Positions 40,909 through 49,010 of a stretch of 64,000 nucleotides of DNA are shown piece after piece (the stretch's first letter is position 1; every line of letters starts with the position of its first letter). A program made the translations under genes and the position numbers. The DNA comes from DASUPK01 sp963695805. Its GTDB lineage: Bacteria; Actinomycetota; Thermoleophilia; Solirubrobacterales; 70-9. Under the pieces are notes generated by a model. That model worked only from the letters and a program-made list of their open reading frames with translations, made no database searches and was not told the DNA's origin. The DNA lies in the NCBI GenBank assembly GCA_963695805.1, contig CAVOHV010000003.1, forward strand, positions 434,001 to 498,000, given 5' to 3'.

Positions 40909-41640
40909 GTGCGCAGCGGCCCGCCTGGCGGAGGAACCTGGACCGGCGTCGCCGTGACACTGACGGGCATTCTGATCGGGGTGGCCGTCGCGGTGGCGGT
41001 ACCGTCGCTGCGCGACGCCCTCAGCGACGCGTTCCACGGAAACACCGGGCAGGTTCGTCACGATCTCGGCAACAGCGCCTCCGGCCCCCTGCTGGTCCTC
41101 TGGCTCTCGCTGGTACACGTGATCGTCTGGTATCCGGCCGAGATCCTCGACGCGGCGGCTGGCTACGTCTTCGGGTTCGGGGTCGGTTTCCCGCTGGTGA
41201 TGGGCTGCTGGATCGTGTCGGGACTCGCCTCCTACGCCGTGGGCAGGCACTTCGCCAGGCCGCTGCTCTACCGGGTGGCCGGCGAGGAGCGCTTTCGGCG
41301 CGCCGAGGATTTGATCAATCGCGGTGGCGTGATCGTGCTGATCGGCATCCGGCTGATCCCCATCCTGCCGTTCAGCCTGATGGGCTACGTCTGCGGTGCA
41401 GCTCGGGTCCCGATCGTGCGCTTCACCTGGACCACCGCGGTGGGCTACGCGCCGATCACCGCGTACTTCACCTACCTGGGGAGCAGGCTGGAGGGCTTCT
41501 CCGCAGAGGACCCGATCCTGTGGATCGGCGGCATCGGCCTGCTGCTCTGCATCCTGGGAATCCGCTACGTGATCCCCAAAGCCGCGGGTGAACATGAGGC
41601 GCCCAAGCCCGAAGTCCGCCCGGAGCCCGAGAAGAGCTAG
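40909..41640 (+). CDS. TVP38/VTT-domain (DedA-like) membrane protein
   Basis: A 243-residue protein with about six hydrophobic segments. The VTT domain is visible as AGYVFGFGVGFPLVMGCW, SGLASYAVGRHFARPLLY and IRLIPILPFSLMGYVCGAA, including the conserved arginine and proline of the re-entrant loop. Such proteins scramble phospholipids or affect membrane energetics. The GTG at 40909 was chosen from the TAATCT box; longer frames overlap sod. The tail (HEAPKPEVRPEPEKS) is charged. A patatin gene remnant ends 12 bases beyond its stop, on the other strand. Confidence 0.9.
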   Translation: MRSGPPGGGTWTGVAVTLTGILIGVAVAVAVPSLRDALSDAFHGNTGQVRHDLGNSASGPLLVLWLSLVHVIVWYPAEILDAAAGYVFGFGVGFPLVMGCWIVSGLASYAVGRHFARPLLYRVAGEERFRRAEDLINRGGVIVLIGIRLIPILPFSLMGYVCGAARVPIVRFTWTTAVGYAPITAYFTYLGSRLEGFSAEDPILWIGGIGLLLCILGIRYVIPKAAGEHEAPKPEVRPEPEKS

Positions 41641-41652
41641 GCCGCCTGGGCG

Positions 41653-41853
41653 TGCGAGCAGGCCGCCGGTCGAGGTCCCGGCGAGCATGTGGAAGCAGTC
41701 GGCGAGCCGCCGCTCCTCGCCGGCCTCGGCGCTGAGCAGCTCCTCGAGGCGGGCGATCACCCCCGCCGCGATCAGGCCACGAATGCCGCCGCCATCTATC
41801 GACAGCACTCGGAAACGGTCCGGCTGGCTCGTCAGGTCCTTGGCGGCGGCCAC
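41653..41853 (-). pseudogene. Truncated patatin-like phospholipase remnant
   Basis: About 67 codons from GTG 41853 match the start of a patatin-like protein: FRVLSIDGGGIRGLIAAGV holds the oxyanion motif DGGGxRG and HMLAGTSTGG the nucleophile motif GxSxG. Similarity stops after GGLLA at about 41653; from there the frame runs antisense into the VTT gene with unrelated sequence. The catalytic Asp and the remaining domain are missing, so this cannot be active. It probably arose by a deletion joining the 5' end of a patatin gene to the VTT gene. It lies eight bases behind the SnoaL-like gene. Confidence 0.75.
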
Positions 41854-41860
41854 CGGCCGG

Positions 41861-42322
41861 TCAACGCTCCGCGCGGAACTCGGCGAGGTCGCCACGGGCG
41901 CGCCTGCGGACCAGCAGGTTCATCGGCGGGAGCCCGAGGATCACTCCGGGTGGACCGAGTGCCTGGCGAGCCCACCCCCAGAACGAGAACGAGTCCTCGT
42001 GATCGACGATCAGCCCGTCTCGAAAGCGAAACCGGGCATGGATGTCGTTGACCACCGGCCGGCCGGTGCTGAAGGTGTAGGTGGCGATCCAGTGGGCGGT
42101 ACCCGTATCGCCGTCGGCCGAGTGCTCCGGGAGCTCGACCTTCAGGTCCTCGGCGCGGCCCGTGAGCATGCGCCACATGTCACCCGCCTCCGTTCCGCTC
42201 AGCTCGCCGAAGGCCGGGTCCTTGAAGCGGGCGTCCGGCGCGTACTGCCGGGCCATCGTCTCGCCGTCGTGGAGGTCGAGCGCCTCGTAGAGCTCCCGGA
42301 TCACGCTGGCGTTGTCGGCCAC
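41861..42322 (-). CDS. SnoaL-like / NTF2-fold protein
   Basis: A 153-residue protein with the NTF2-like pattern. VIRELYEALDLHDGETMARQYAPDARF is the N-terminal helix pair, and HWIATYTFSTGRPVVNDIHARFRFRDGLIVDHEDSFSF the curved sheet. Residues DHEDSFSFWGWARQALG resemble SnoaL-type polyketide-cyclase homologues common in actinobacteria. The GTG at 42322 follows a TAGCGT box by six bases. The true function is unknown. Confidence 0.82.
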   Translation of the reverse strand: MADNASVIRELYEALDLHDGETMARQYAPDARFKDPAFGELSGTEAGDMWRMLTGRAEDLKVELPEHSADGDTGTAHWIATYTFSTGRPVVNDIHARFRFRDGLIVDHEDSFSFWGWARQALGPPGVILGLPPMNLLVRRRARGDLAEFRAER

Positions 42323-42328
42323 GATCCA

Positions 42329-42334
42329 ACGCTA
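42329..42334 (-). promoter_or_regulatory. Leaderless -10 box TAGCGT
   Basis: On the minus strand TAGCGT is followed by six bases and the GTG at 42322. Confidence 0.55.
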
Positions 42335-42382
42335 TCCGGTTGACGACCGCCCCGGCGCACGCGCCTCTATCCTTGGCGCTCT

Positions 42383-42456
42383 CGGGGCGTGGCGCAGCCT
42401 GGTAGCGCGCACCGTTCGGGTCGGTGAGGTCCCCGGTTCAAATCCGGGCGCCCCGA
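42383..42456 (+). tRNA. tRNA-Pro (CGG)
   Basis: The acceptor stem CGGGGCG pairs with CGCCCCG. The D arm GCGC-AGCCTGGTA-GCGC, anticodon arm CACCG-TTCGGGT-CGGTG with anticodon CGG, and T arm CCCGG-TTCAAAT-CCGGG all fold. C1 at the 5' end and A73 are typical of proline tRNAs. CCA is not encoded. A TATCCT box at 42368-42373 lies nine bases before the 5' end and may be its -10 element. Its 3' end is only five bases from the stop codon of the secreted-protein gene on the other strand. Confidence 0.96.
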
Positions 42457-42461
42457 TTTCC

Positions 42462-45400
42462 TCAGCCCGGCGGGAGGATCCGGAACTTCCTGACGGCCGG
42501 GGAGGCGTCGGTCCCACCGGTGCCGACCGCCCTGACGCGCAGGACGTGCTTTCCGGGCAGCAGCTTGGGGGTCTTGAAGGAGGAAGCGCACCGCGCGAAC
42601 TGGTGCTTGTCGAGCTTGCACTGGAAGGTCGCCGCCGGATCGCTTGAGCGGAACTTGAACTTCGGGCGGGTCTTCCGCGTCTTCTTCGGCCCCTTGGTGA
42701 TCGTCGTCTCCGGCGGTACCGGTTGGGCGGGCGTCTGGACCGAGAAGGCGCGGGTCGCCGTGGACGAGTTGCCGGCTGCATCCGTCGCCTGGACCCGGAA
42801 CGTGTGGGAGCCGTCGGCCAACGGGCTTCCCGGCGTGTCGCTTTCGCCCGGGCCGGAGCAGGCGCGGAAGCTCGGGGTGCCCGTGTCGATCGAGCACTCG
42901 AAGGCGAGCGGGCCGACCGCGTCGTTGCCGCTGAAGGTGAAGGTCGGGGTCTGATCGGGGGTCGTCCCGGTCGGCCCGGAGTCCACGCTCACGGTCGGCG
43001 GCGTCGAGTCCTCGACGTAAGTGGCCGAGGCGGCGGAGCACGGTGAGGTGTTGTTCGAGACGTCGGTGGCCGTGGTCCAGAAGGTCGTAGCCATGTTGGC
43101 CGGGACGGTGACCGGGATCCCCGGTGACGCGAAGGCAATCGCGCTGCCCGTTGCGGCCAGGTTGGTGCAGGTGTCGTCCGTGTAGAGCTGCACGGTCGAG
43201 CCGCACTCGCCGTTCGAGCCGAAGACCTTCGGGTTGGTGTCATTCGCCGGGGAGCCCGGTGTGGTGCCCTGCGGATTAGGCGCGGATGGCGCGTCGGTAT
43301 CGGTGCCCACGACGAGCGGCGTGCAACTGGCTGGCTGTCCATCCGGGTTGGTGACCATGACCGACTGGGCCCCAGGGGTTGCCGCGGTGGTATCGAGGTC
43401 GAGGGTGATGTGATTCGGGTCGGTGTAGGTGACGCTGTTGACGACGACCCCGCCACTTACCGAGGCGTCGATGTGGTTCGGGAACCCTGGTCCACCGGTG
43501 TCGGGGCCCGGATCGAAGAAGCCCGAACCGTTCAACGACGTCCCTGTGATCATCACCGGCACCGATGACTGGCCGGTCAGGATCGTGTTGGGCGCAGCGG
43601 ATGCTGGTGTCGCCGGCGGTGGCGCCTTCAGCTGGATGACCCGGACCCCCCAGACGTTCTGGGCCGATGTGTACTCCTGGAACGTCCAGAAGGTCTGATT
43701 GTCGGTGGGATCGACCACGGTCTGCGAGTAGTCGCCCCAGCGCCGCGGCGTGCTTGATCCGAGGTTGTACGTGCCTCCGGGGTTCTGAGTGACCTGGAAC
43801 GCGTCGGTCTTACCCGCGGGATCGCCAAAGAGCCGTCCCGACGACGCGATCCCGACCTGGTGCGTGGTCCCGGCAGTGCTCATGTTGATCGACGCCTGTC
43901 CCTGCCCGTTCATCGCGATCGAGGGGATCCAGAACTGACGCGGGTTGGAGGCCGCCGGGTCGAACACGGTGCCTGACTGGATCAGCGATGGAGTCGTGTC
44001 GAGATTGCCTAGCTGATACCAACGCGCCGCGGCGCGATTGCCGCTCGGGCTCGCCGCGCCGGAGGAGTTGACCAGGATGTTGTGGGCCGTCCAGAGCGTG
44101 GGTGTCCCGGCCGGGTCCCGGCCGATCATCGCCTCGAAGAGGCGGTCGTCGAGAGCGTCGAGTCCCCCCGACGTGCCCTGAGCCGGCACCGAGAACGGGG
44201 TGGGCGCGAACGTCGTCGGGACGGTGACCGTGTTCGCCGACATCGTCGGATTGCCGCCCGGGTCGTTGATCCTGCGGATGTCCAGACGGCTAAAGAACGA
44301 AGCGTCGGGCCCAACGACGTAGCCCGAGCCGATGCCCGGGACCATGTCGGTCGCTGGCTGCGGTGAGACGGGGCCCTGACCACCGGCGATCAGGTTGCGG
44401 AAGGCGGTGACGAACATGGGACCGGCCCCCAACACCGACGACTTCCTGATCACGTAGAGGGTCGTGCCGGCGAAGCCGGTTGCCGGAGGAGCAGCGAACT
44501 CGTTCACCCCGATGTAGATCGCGTTCTCGTCGACCCCGAGCTGGGGGTAGTCGGCGAAGCGAGGACTGGCGGCCGGTGCCGGATCGGCCTGGTTGAACGC
44601 GAAGAAGGTGAAGTCGCTGGAGCTCGTGATCGTCGGCCCGTCACTGACGGCGAGCATGATCCGGTTGTCCGACTCCTCGGTGTTGATCCCCGACAAGATC
44701 CAGCGTTGGGAGAGACGGTCGTACTCCACTCCTGGGTCGGTCGGTTCGCTTCCGTTTCTCACCGGGGCCCAGAAAGCGGAATCCGAGATGTTCGAGCCGA
44801 TTTGGTTCCCCTGCTTGTCGAAGATCTTGAGGACGCCGTTGACGAAGACCAGCACCTGGCTCGGGCCTACTGCGCCCATCGAATCCGGAGGGATGAACCC
44901 CGATTCATTGCTCTGGGCGCCGAGGAAACTGGTCGATGGGTTGACCGCCTGCTTCGGCCCGATCGCCGCGCTTCCGGCCCGCTGAAGGCGCAATCCCGGG
45001 GCCTCCTGCTTCGGTGGCATTCGCTCCTCGCCGGGCGGCTCCGGCTTCTCACGGATGTCAGCTTCCTCCGCGGCGCGCTCGCCCAGCTCGCGTGCCCGTT
45101 CCAGGGCCGCCGCCGGGTCCCCCTCGGCCTGGGCCGCCTGGTCTCCCTCGGCCTGGGCCGCCTCTCCCTCCTCGCCGGCGGACTCCTCCTCACCTGAGGC
45201 CTCGCCTTCGTGTGAGGCCTCTTCATTGGCCGCTTCGCGTGCGGCCTCTTCGGCAGCGAGCTGCCGGTTCCTTCGCACCTCGATCTCCGGATGCGCATCC
45301 AGGTAGCGCTGGTCAGCCTTGATCGCGGCCACGCTCCGCGTGATGCCCGACTCGCCTAGGAAGGGAGTGCCCTTCACCGCCTGGGCCTGCTGGTCGCCGC

Positions 45401-45476
45401 CGCCCGTAGCCAGCACCACCACCAGGGCCACGAGCACAACGACCAGGAGTCCGGCCAGGATCGCGCGGCGATTCAT
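42462..45476 (-). CDS. Large secreted multidomain protein (beta-rich, IPT/TIG and Ig-like modules)
   Basis: A 1004-residue exported protein. Residues 5-24 are a hydrophobic signal or anchor (AILAGLLVVVLVALVVVLAT). Residues about 70-165 are an acidic alanine/glutamate-rich coil with short repeats (EGDQAAQ, EGDPAAA). About 180-650 are a beta-propeller-like or lectin-like region (SFLGAQSNESGFIPPDSMGAVG and WILSGINTEESDN). From about 655 there is an IPT/TIG-like domain, then Ig-like segments and DGSHTFRVQATDAAGN, typical of cell-surface modular proteins. No enzyme motif was recognised. The TAGACT box nine bases before the ATG, and a TTAGG-N4-CCTAA dyad further up, suggest its own regulated leaderless transcript. 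Confidence 0.85.
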   Translation of the reverse strand: MNRRAILAGLLVVVLVALVVVLATGGGDQQAQAVKGTPFLGESGITRSVAAIKADQRYLDAHPEIEVRRNRQLAAEEAAREAANEEASHEGEASGEEESAGEEGEAAQAEGDQAAQAEGDPAAALERARELGERAAEEADIREKPEPPGEERMPPKQEAPGLRLQRAGSAAIGPKQAVNPSTSFLGAQSNESGFIPPDSMGAVGPSQVLVFVNGVLKIFDKQGNQIGSNISDSAFWAPVRNGSEPTDPGVEYDRLSQRWILSGINTEESDNRIMLAVSDGPTITSSSDFTFFAFNQADPAPAASPRFADYPQLGVDENAIYIGVNEFAAPPATGFAGTTLYVIRKSSVLGAGPMFVTAFRNLIAGGQGPVSPQPATDMVPGIGSGYVVGPDASFFSRLDIRRINDPGGNPTMSANTVTVPTTFAPTPFSVPAQGTSGGLDALDDRLFEAMIGRDPAGTPTLWTAHNILVNSSGAASPSGNRAAARWYQLGNLDTTPSLIQSGTVFDPAASNPRQFWIPSIAMNGQGQASINMSTAGTTHQVGIASSGRLFGDPAGKTDAFQVTQNPGGTYNLGSSTPRRWGDYSQTVVDPTDNQTFWTFQEYTSAQNVWGVRVIQLKAPPPATPASAAPNTILTGQSSVPVMITGTSLNGSGFFDPGPDTGGPGFPNHIDASVSGGVVVNSVTYTDPNHITLDLDTTAATPGAQSVMVTNPDGQPASCTPLVVGTDTDAPSAPNPQGTTPGSPANDTNPKVFGSNGECGSTVQLYTDDTCTNLAATGSAIAFASPGIPVTVPANMATTFWTTATDVSNNTSPCSAASATYVEDSTPPTVSVDSGPTGTTPDQTPTFTFSGNDAVGPLAFECSIDTGTPSFRACSGPGESDTPGSPLADGSHTFRVQATDAAGNSSTATRAFSVQTPAQPVPPETTITKGPKKTRKTRPKFKFRSSDPAATFQCKLDKHQFARCASSFKTPKLLPGKHVLRVRAVGTGGTDASPAVRKFRILPPG

Positions 45477-45485
45477 TCGGCCGGC

Positions 45486-45491
45486 AGTCTA
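45486..45491 (-). promoter_or_regulatory. -10 box TAGACT overlapping the previous stop codon
   Basis: TAGACT on the minus strand includes the TAG stop of the preceding gene and ends nine bases before the ATG at 45476. Confidence 0.55.
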
Positions 45492-46388
45492 TTGTGCATT
45501 AGGGCGGCCTAACACCGGCGGTCGAGCTCGTCGCTTCTTCAATTTCACCGTAAAGAGCCTGCTGGCCGAGTCCCCGCCGCTCGGGAAGAAGGTCAACGTC
45601 GGGCTCAGCCCCACGCTCCCGGTCTTGTCGAGCTTGCGTTTCTTGGCTCCGGCCGAGGCGATCTGAAACTGGACCGTCCCGGCGACGGCCACGTTCTTCG
45701 AGATGTGCCTTTTCTTCAGTCCCTTGCCCGACATCGTCAGGACACCGGGGTTGGAGACGTTGACGATCACGGTCGCCGAGCCCCGCTTGCGGTCAGGCGT
45801 GATGGCGGCGATGTTGAAGTCGTTGGATGGAACGAGCGAGGCCGAGAGGTTGAGCCGGACGTCGTTCTGCGGGGCGAACGCGCCCGAGGCGCCGTCGGAG
45901 AGGCTGCCCTCGCGGGTGAGCACCCCGTCGCCGGGCTGCGAGAACGTGCACGAGTTCGCACCCCCGCTCTCGTTGATCCCGATCATGTCTCCGGAGCGAA
46001 CCGCGATGTTGACGGGCACCATGTTGATCCCCGAGGTGAGGCTGCGCGACGGCCCGTGGGCGATCACCTGTAAGACGTCGGGATCGCTCGTCCTGCGGAA
46101 GATCTTGAAGACGTAGGTCGCGCCGCCACCGGATGACCGGGTTGACCATGACGTGATCGTGCCGGCCTGCCGTGCGATGTAGAGGTTGCCGCCGGTGATG
46201 CTGGGCTGCAGATAGTCGATGCCCGATGGAGGCGTCGCGGGGCAGTCGGGTGACGCCGGGGTGGGTGCGAGCTGGCCGAGCGTCACCGCCGCCCCGGCCG
46301 GGACCGCGGTGACCATCGCGGTGATCATGGCGAGGGAGACCGCGGCGGCGAACGGCCACCGGGCGCGGGATCGATTGGCTCTGCTCAC
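45489..46388 (-). CDS. Secreted protein of unknown function
   Basis: A 299-residue exported protein. The signal peptide is WPFAAAVSLAMITAMVTAVPAGAA, after an arginine-rich start. The mature part is beta-rich, with GGNLYIARQAGTITSWST, YVFKIFRRTSDPDVLQVIAHG and repeats of asparagine/valine strands, then a basic C-terminus (LFTVKLKKRRARPP). The GTG at 46388 places the signal peptide at the N-terminus; the longer frame is implausibly basic. It precedes the 1004-residue secreted protein by 12 bases. Both look like components of a surface layer or extracellular matrix. Confidence 0.75.
   Translation of the reverse strand: MSRANRSRARWPFAAAVSLAMITAMVTAVPAGAAVTLGQLAPTPASPDCPATPPSGIDYLQPSITGGNLYIARQAGTITSWSTRSSGGGATYVFKIFRRTSDPDVLQVIAHGPSRSLTSGINMVPVNIAVRSGDMIGINESGGANSCTFSQPGDGVLTREGSLSDGASGAFAPQNDVRLNLSASLVPSNDFNIAAITPDRKRGSATVIVNVSNPGVLTMSGKGLKKRHISKNVAVAGTVQFQIASAGAKKRKLDKTGSVGLSPTLTFFPSGGDSASRLFTVKLKKRRARPPVLGRPNAQ
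45499..45512. promoter_or_regulatory. TTAGG-N4-CCTAA inverted repeat upstream of secreted protein
   Basis: TTAGG-GCGG-CCTAA, 7 bases above the TAGACT box. The same half-sites and spacing occur at 61861 before the ZIP transporter. The half-sites resemble those of DtxR/IdeR-type boxes. Confidence 0.45.
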
Positions 46389-46465
46389 GGGCCAGCCCGT
46401 CAAATAGCCCTCCACTGAGTCGGACCCTCCCAGGTCCCGTGAGAGACTAGTGGGTCGACTGGCCG

Positions 46466-47359
46466 CTACCCGACGGGGCCGGCGTGAACCCTCGGATCGA
46501 CCTTGGGCGAGATCCGCCGGGTTCGGATCAGCGTCTCGGCGGACCCCTCGCTTCGCACGTCGCTCGGCGCGGAGATCTCGAAAAGAAGTCCGGAGGGCTC
46601 GCGGAAGTAGATCGATCGGCAATCGCCGCGGTCGATCACCGGCGTCGCCACGCATCCCATTCCGATCACCCGCTGGCGCCATGCCGGTAGGAACCCATCC
46701 GCCGCCCAAGCGATGTGGTGGATCGTCCCGGCGCCCACCCGGCCCCGTTCGAGCGGTGGCGCGTCGTAGGCGAAGTCTGACCTCCGCTCTTCGCTGCCGA
46801 CGGCGTAACTGTCCGGGCCGGTGACCCGGAAGCCGAGTCTCCCGGCCAGGATGTCGGCGCTGGGCACCCTGGCGCGGCCATACGACCTGACGCCGGCGAG
46901 CCGCGCGATCGCGTGCTCATGCGGGATCGAGCTCGAGCCGGGCGCGAAGCCGGCGTCATGTTCCGCTTCCTCGACGGCGAGCTCGTGCGCGAGGCCCTCG
47001 GGATCCGCGAACCTGAGACGCCGCTCATTGCCTGCCCCGAGCGAGTGAATCTCGATGCCTGCCTCCGAGAGCCGTTCCGTCCAGTAGTCCAGCGCTGCAG
47101 GGAGGCGAACGCCCCAGCGAATGAGGTGGGCCATCCCGTTGCCAGGGCGGCCCCGGCCGACGCCGGGGGCCTCGATGAAGGAGAGGGCCCCGCCCGGACG
47201 GCCGGGCTGATGGCCGAGGCGGATCAGGTGCGAACCGGGCGCCTCGAAGTCCTCGTCGCGTCCCAGGAAGGCGAGTCCGAGGATTCCGGCGTAGAAATCC
47301 AGGCAGCGCTGCCCGTCGGCGGTGATGCCCGTGATGTGATCTATGCCGTTCAGCTTCAT
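46466..47359 (-). CDS. Two-domain VOC protein, ring-cleaving-dioxygenase-like
   Basis: A 297-residue protein with two vicinal-oxygen-chelate domains. The first begins IDHITGITADGQRCLDFYAGILGLAF, whose His4-type ligand starts the fold; the second contains IHHIAWAADGF and GLLFEISAPSD, giving a His and Glu of the metal site. This layout matches MhqO/ring-cleavage dioxygenase-type proteins, and glyoxalase-like or fosfomycin-like functions are alternatives. The ATG at 47359 is used because the upstream part of the frame contains the divergent sulfatase promoter. It could act on catechols or hydroquinones from aromatic or sterol degradation. Confidence 0.87.
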   Translation of the reverse strand: MKLNGIDHITGITADGQRCLDFYAGILGLAFLGRDEDFEAPGSHLIRLGHQPGRPGGALSFIEAPGVGRGRPGNGMAHLIRWGVRLPAALDYWTERLSEAGIEIHSLGAGNERRLRFADPEGLAHELAVEEAEHDAGFAPGSSSIPHEHAIARLAGVRSYGRARVPSADILAGRLGFRVTGPDSYAVGSEERRSDFAYDAPPLERGRVGAGTIHHIAWAADGFLPAWRQRVIGMGCVATPVIDRGDCRSIYFREPSGLLFEISAPSDVRSEGSAETLIRTRRISPKVDPRVHAGPVG

Positions 47360-47388
47360 CTCTGTCCCTACTTGAGTTTCTAGACCAG

Positions 47389-47394
47389 TAAGGT
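47389..47394 (+). promoter_or_regulatory. Leaderless -10 box TAAGGT
   Basis: TAAGGT is followed by six bases and the ATG of the sulfatase at 47401. Confidence 0.6.
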
Positions 47395-47400
47395 ACACAA

Positions 47401-48714
47401 ATGGCCTATTCGGCTCCTCCCAACATCCTCTATATCCACTCCCACGACACCGGCCGGTACGTGCAGCCGTACGGCTACCAGGTGCCGACGCCTAACATCC
47501 AGCTGCTCGCGGACCAGGGCGTGATCTTCCGGAAGGCGTTCTGCGCGGCCCCGACCTGCTCCGGCAGCCGGGCCTCGCTCCTCACTGGCCAGTACTGCCA
47601 CAACAACGGCATGCTCGGTCTCGCCCACCGCGGCTGGTCGCTGAACGACTACGGCGAGCACCTCGTCCATCCGCTGCGCTCGGTCGGCTACCGCTCGGTG
47701 CTGATCGGCGAGCAGCACATCTCCGAGGACCCGGCGGTGATCGGCTATGACGAGGTGATCGAGGTGGACAGCCACCACGCGCAGGACGTGGTGCCGATCT
47801 CGGTCGAGGCCCTGCAGACGGCCTCGGAGCCGTTCTTCTTCTCGGTCGGTTTCTTCGAGACCCACCGTCAGTTCCGCGCCCCCACCTCGGTCCGGGACTC
47901 CCTCTACTCGCTCCCGCCGGCGAACCTCCCCGACACACCCGCCACCCGGAGGGACATGGCGGCCTTCAAGGCGAGCGCCCGCTCACTCGACCAGGGCATC
48001 GGGGCGGTGCTCAACGGGCTCCACGACTTCGGCCTCACGGAGCGCACGCTGATCGTCTGCACGACCGACCATGGCCTGGCCTTCCCCGGCGCGAAGGCGA
48101 CGCTCTATGACCGGGGCACGGGGGTGATGCTGCTCATGCGCGGTCCCGGCGGGTTCACCGGCGGCAAGGTCTACGAGTCGATGGTGAGCCACCTCGACAT
48201 CTACCCCACCCTCTGCGAGATCGCCGGCGCCGACCAGCCTGGCTTCCTGCAGGGCTCCTCGCTTTTGCCGCTGGTCCACGACGAGGTCACTCGGATCAAC
48301 GAAGAGATCTTCACGGAGGTCACCTTCCACGCCGCTTACGAACCGACCCGCGCTATTCGGACCGAGCGCTGGAAGTACATCCGCCGCTTCGACGACAACC
48401 AGCATCCCGTTCTCGCCAATTGCGATGACAGCGCCAGCAAGGAGATCCTCGTGGCGGCGGGCTGGGCCGACCAGATCGTCCCCACCGAGCAGCTCTATGA
48501 CCTGACCCTAGACCCGAACGAGATGAGCAACCTGGCCGCGGAGCCCGCCCAGGGCAGGGTCCTCGAGGAGCTGCGCGGTCGACTCAGGGAATGGATGGAG
48601 GAGACGGACGACCCGCTGCTCGAGGGCCCGGTCCCGCTGCCGCCGGGCGCGGTCGTCAACGACCCTTCGCAGACGTCGCCCAACGACCCGCTCCACAGCG
48701 GCATCACGCTCTAG
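47401..48714 (+). CDS. Sulfatase-family protein with CSGSR in place of CxPxR
   Basis: A 437-residue arylsulfatase-fold protein. YIHSHDTGRY is the N-terminal metal site, CAAPTCSGSRASLLTGQYCH the active-site block and CTTDHGLAFPG the second metal site. The formylglycine precursor would be Cys53, but the consensus C-x-P-x-R reads CSGSR, with glycine in place of the proline. The usual maturase depends on that proline, so conversion may be inefficient; the same CSGSR form may be a real subfamily. No signal peptide is present, so it would act in the cytoplasm. A second sulfatase lies at 63249, cut by the window edge. Confidence 0.9.
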   Translation: MAYSAPPNILYIHSHDTGRYVQPYGYQVPTPNIQLLADQGVIFRKAFCAAPTCSGSRASLLTGQYCHNNGMLGLAHRGWSLNDYGEHLVHPLRSVGYRSVLIGEQHISEDPAVIGYDEVIEVDSHHAQDVVPISVEALQTASEPFFFSVGFFETHRQFRAPTSVRDSLYSLPPANLPDTPATRRDMAAFKASARSLDQGIGAVLNGLHDFGLTERTLIVCTTDHGLAFPGAKATLYDRGTGVMLLMRGPGGFTGGKVYESMVSHLDIYPTLCEIAGADQPGFLQGSSLLPLVHDEVTRINEEIFTEVTFHAAYEPTRAIRTERWKYIRRFDDNQHPVLANCDDSASKEILVAAGWADQIVPTEQLYDLTLDPNEMSNLAAEPAQGRVLEELRGRLREWMEETDDPLLEGPVPLPPGAVVNDPSQTSPNDPLHSGITL

Positions 48715-48741
48715 CCGGCTTGCGCTTCAGGCGCCGTTGGG

Positions 48742-48747
48742 TAGGCT
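48742..48747 (+). promoter_or_regulatory. Candidate -10 box TAGGCT
   Basis: TAGGCT is followed by 11 bases and the ATG at 48759. Confidence 0.45.
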
Positions 48748-48758
48748 GGATCCCTCTC

Positions 48759-49010
48759 ATGGGAGTGATCAGACGCCTCCGTCTTTCCTTCTGGGTCGGC
48801 GCGATCGGCACGGTGGTGCTCTACCTGTTCTTCGTCGTGCTGGCGACGATCCCGCCGGGTCAGGTCGCAGCCGTGAGCGCGGTCGTCGGCGCCCTGGCCG
48901 CGATCTTCACCTTCAGGAACTTGCGGGTGGCTGCTCAGCTTGCCGATCGCGGCGGCGATCCCCAGCTGCGACGCTCGCTGAACCGGATCCGCGAGCGGCG
49001 CGGGTTCTAG
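48759..49010 (+). CDS. Small two-TM membrane protein
   Basis: An 83-residue protein with two predicted helices (FWVGAIGTVVLYLFFVVLA and VAAVSAVVGALAAIFTF) and a basic, arginine-rich C-terminus (LRRSLNRIRERRGF). No family was recognised. The longer frame upstream runs through the sulfatase gene and is discarded. It follows the sulfatase by 44 bases with its own TAGGCT box. The gene overlaps the 3' end of the opposite hypothetical gene by 98 bases. Confidence 0.65.
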   Translation: MGVIRRLRLSFWVGAIGTVVLYLFFVVLATIPPGQVAAVSAVVGALAAIFTFRNLRVAAQLADRGGDPQLRRSLNRIRERRGF

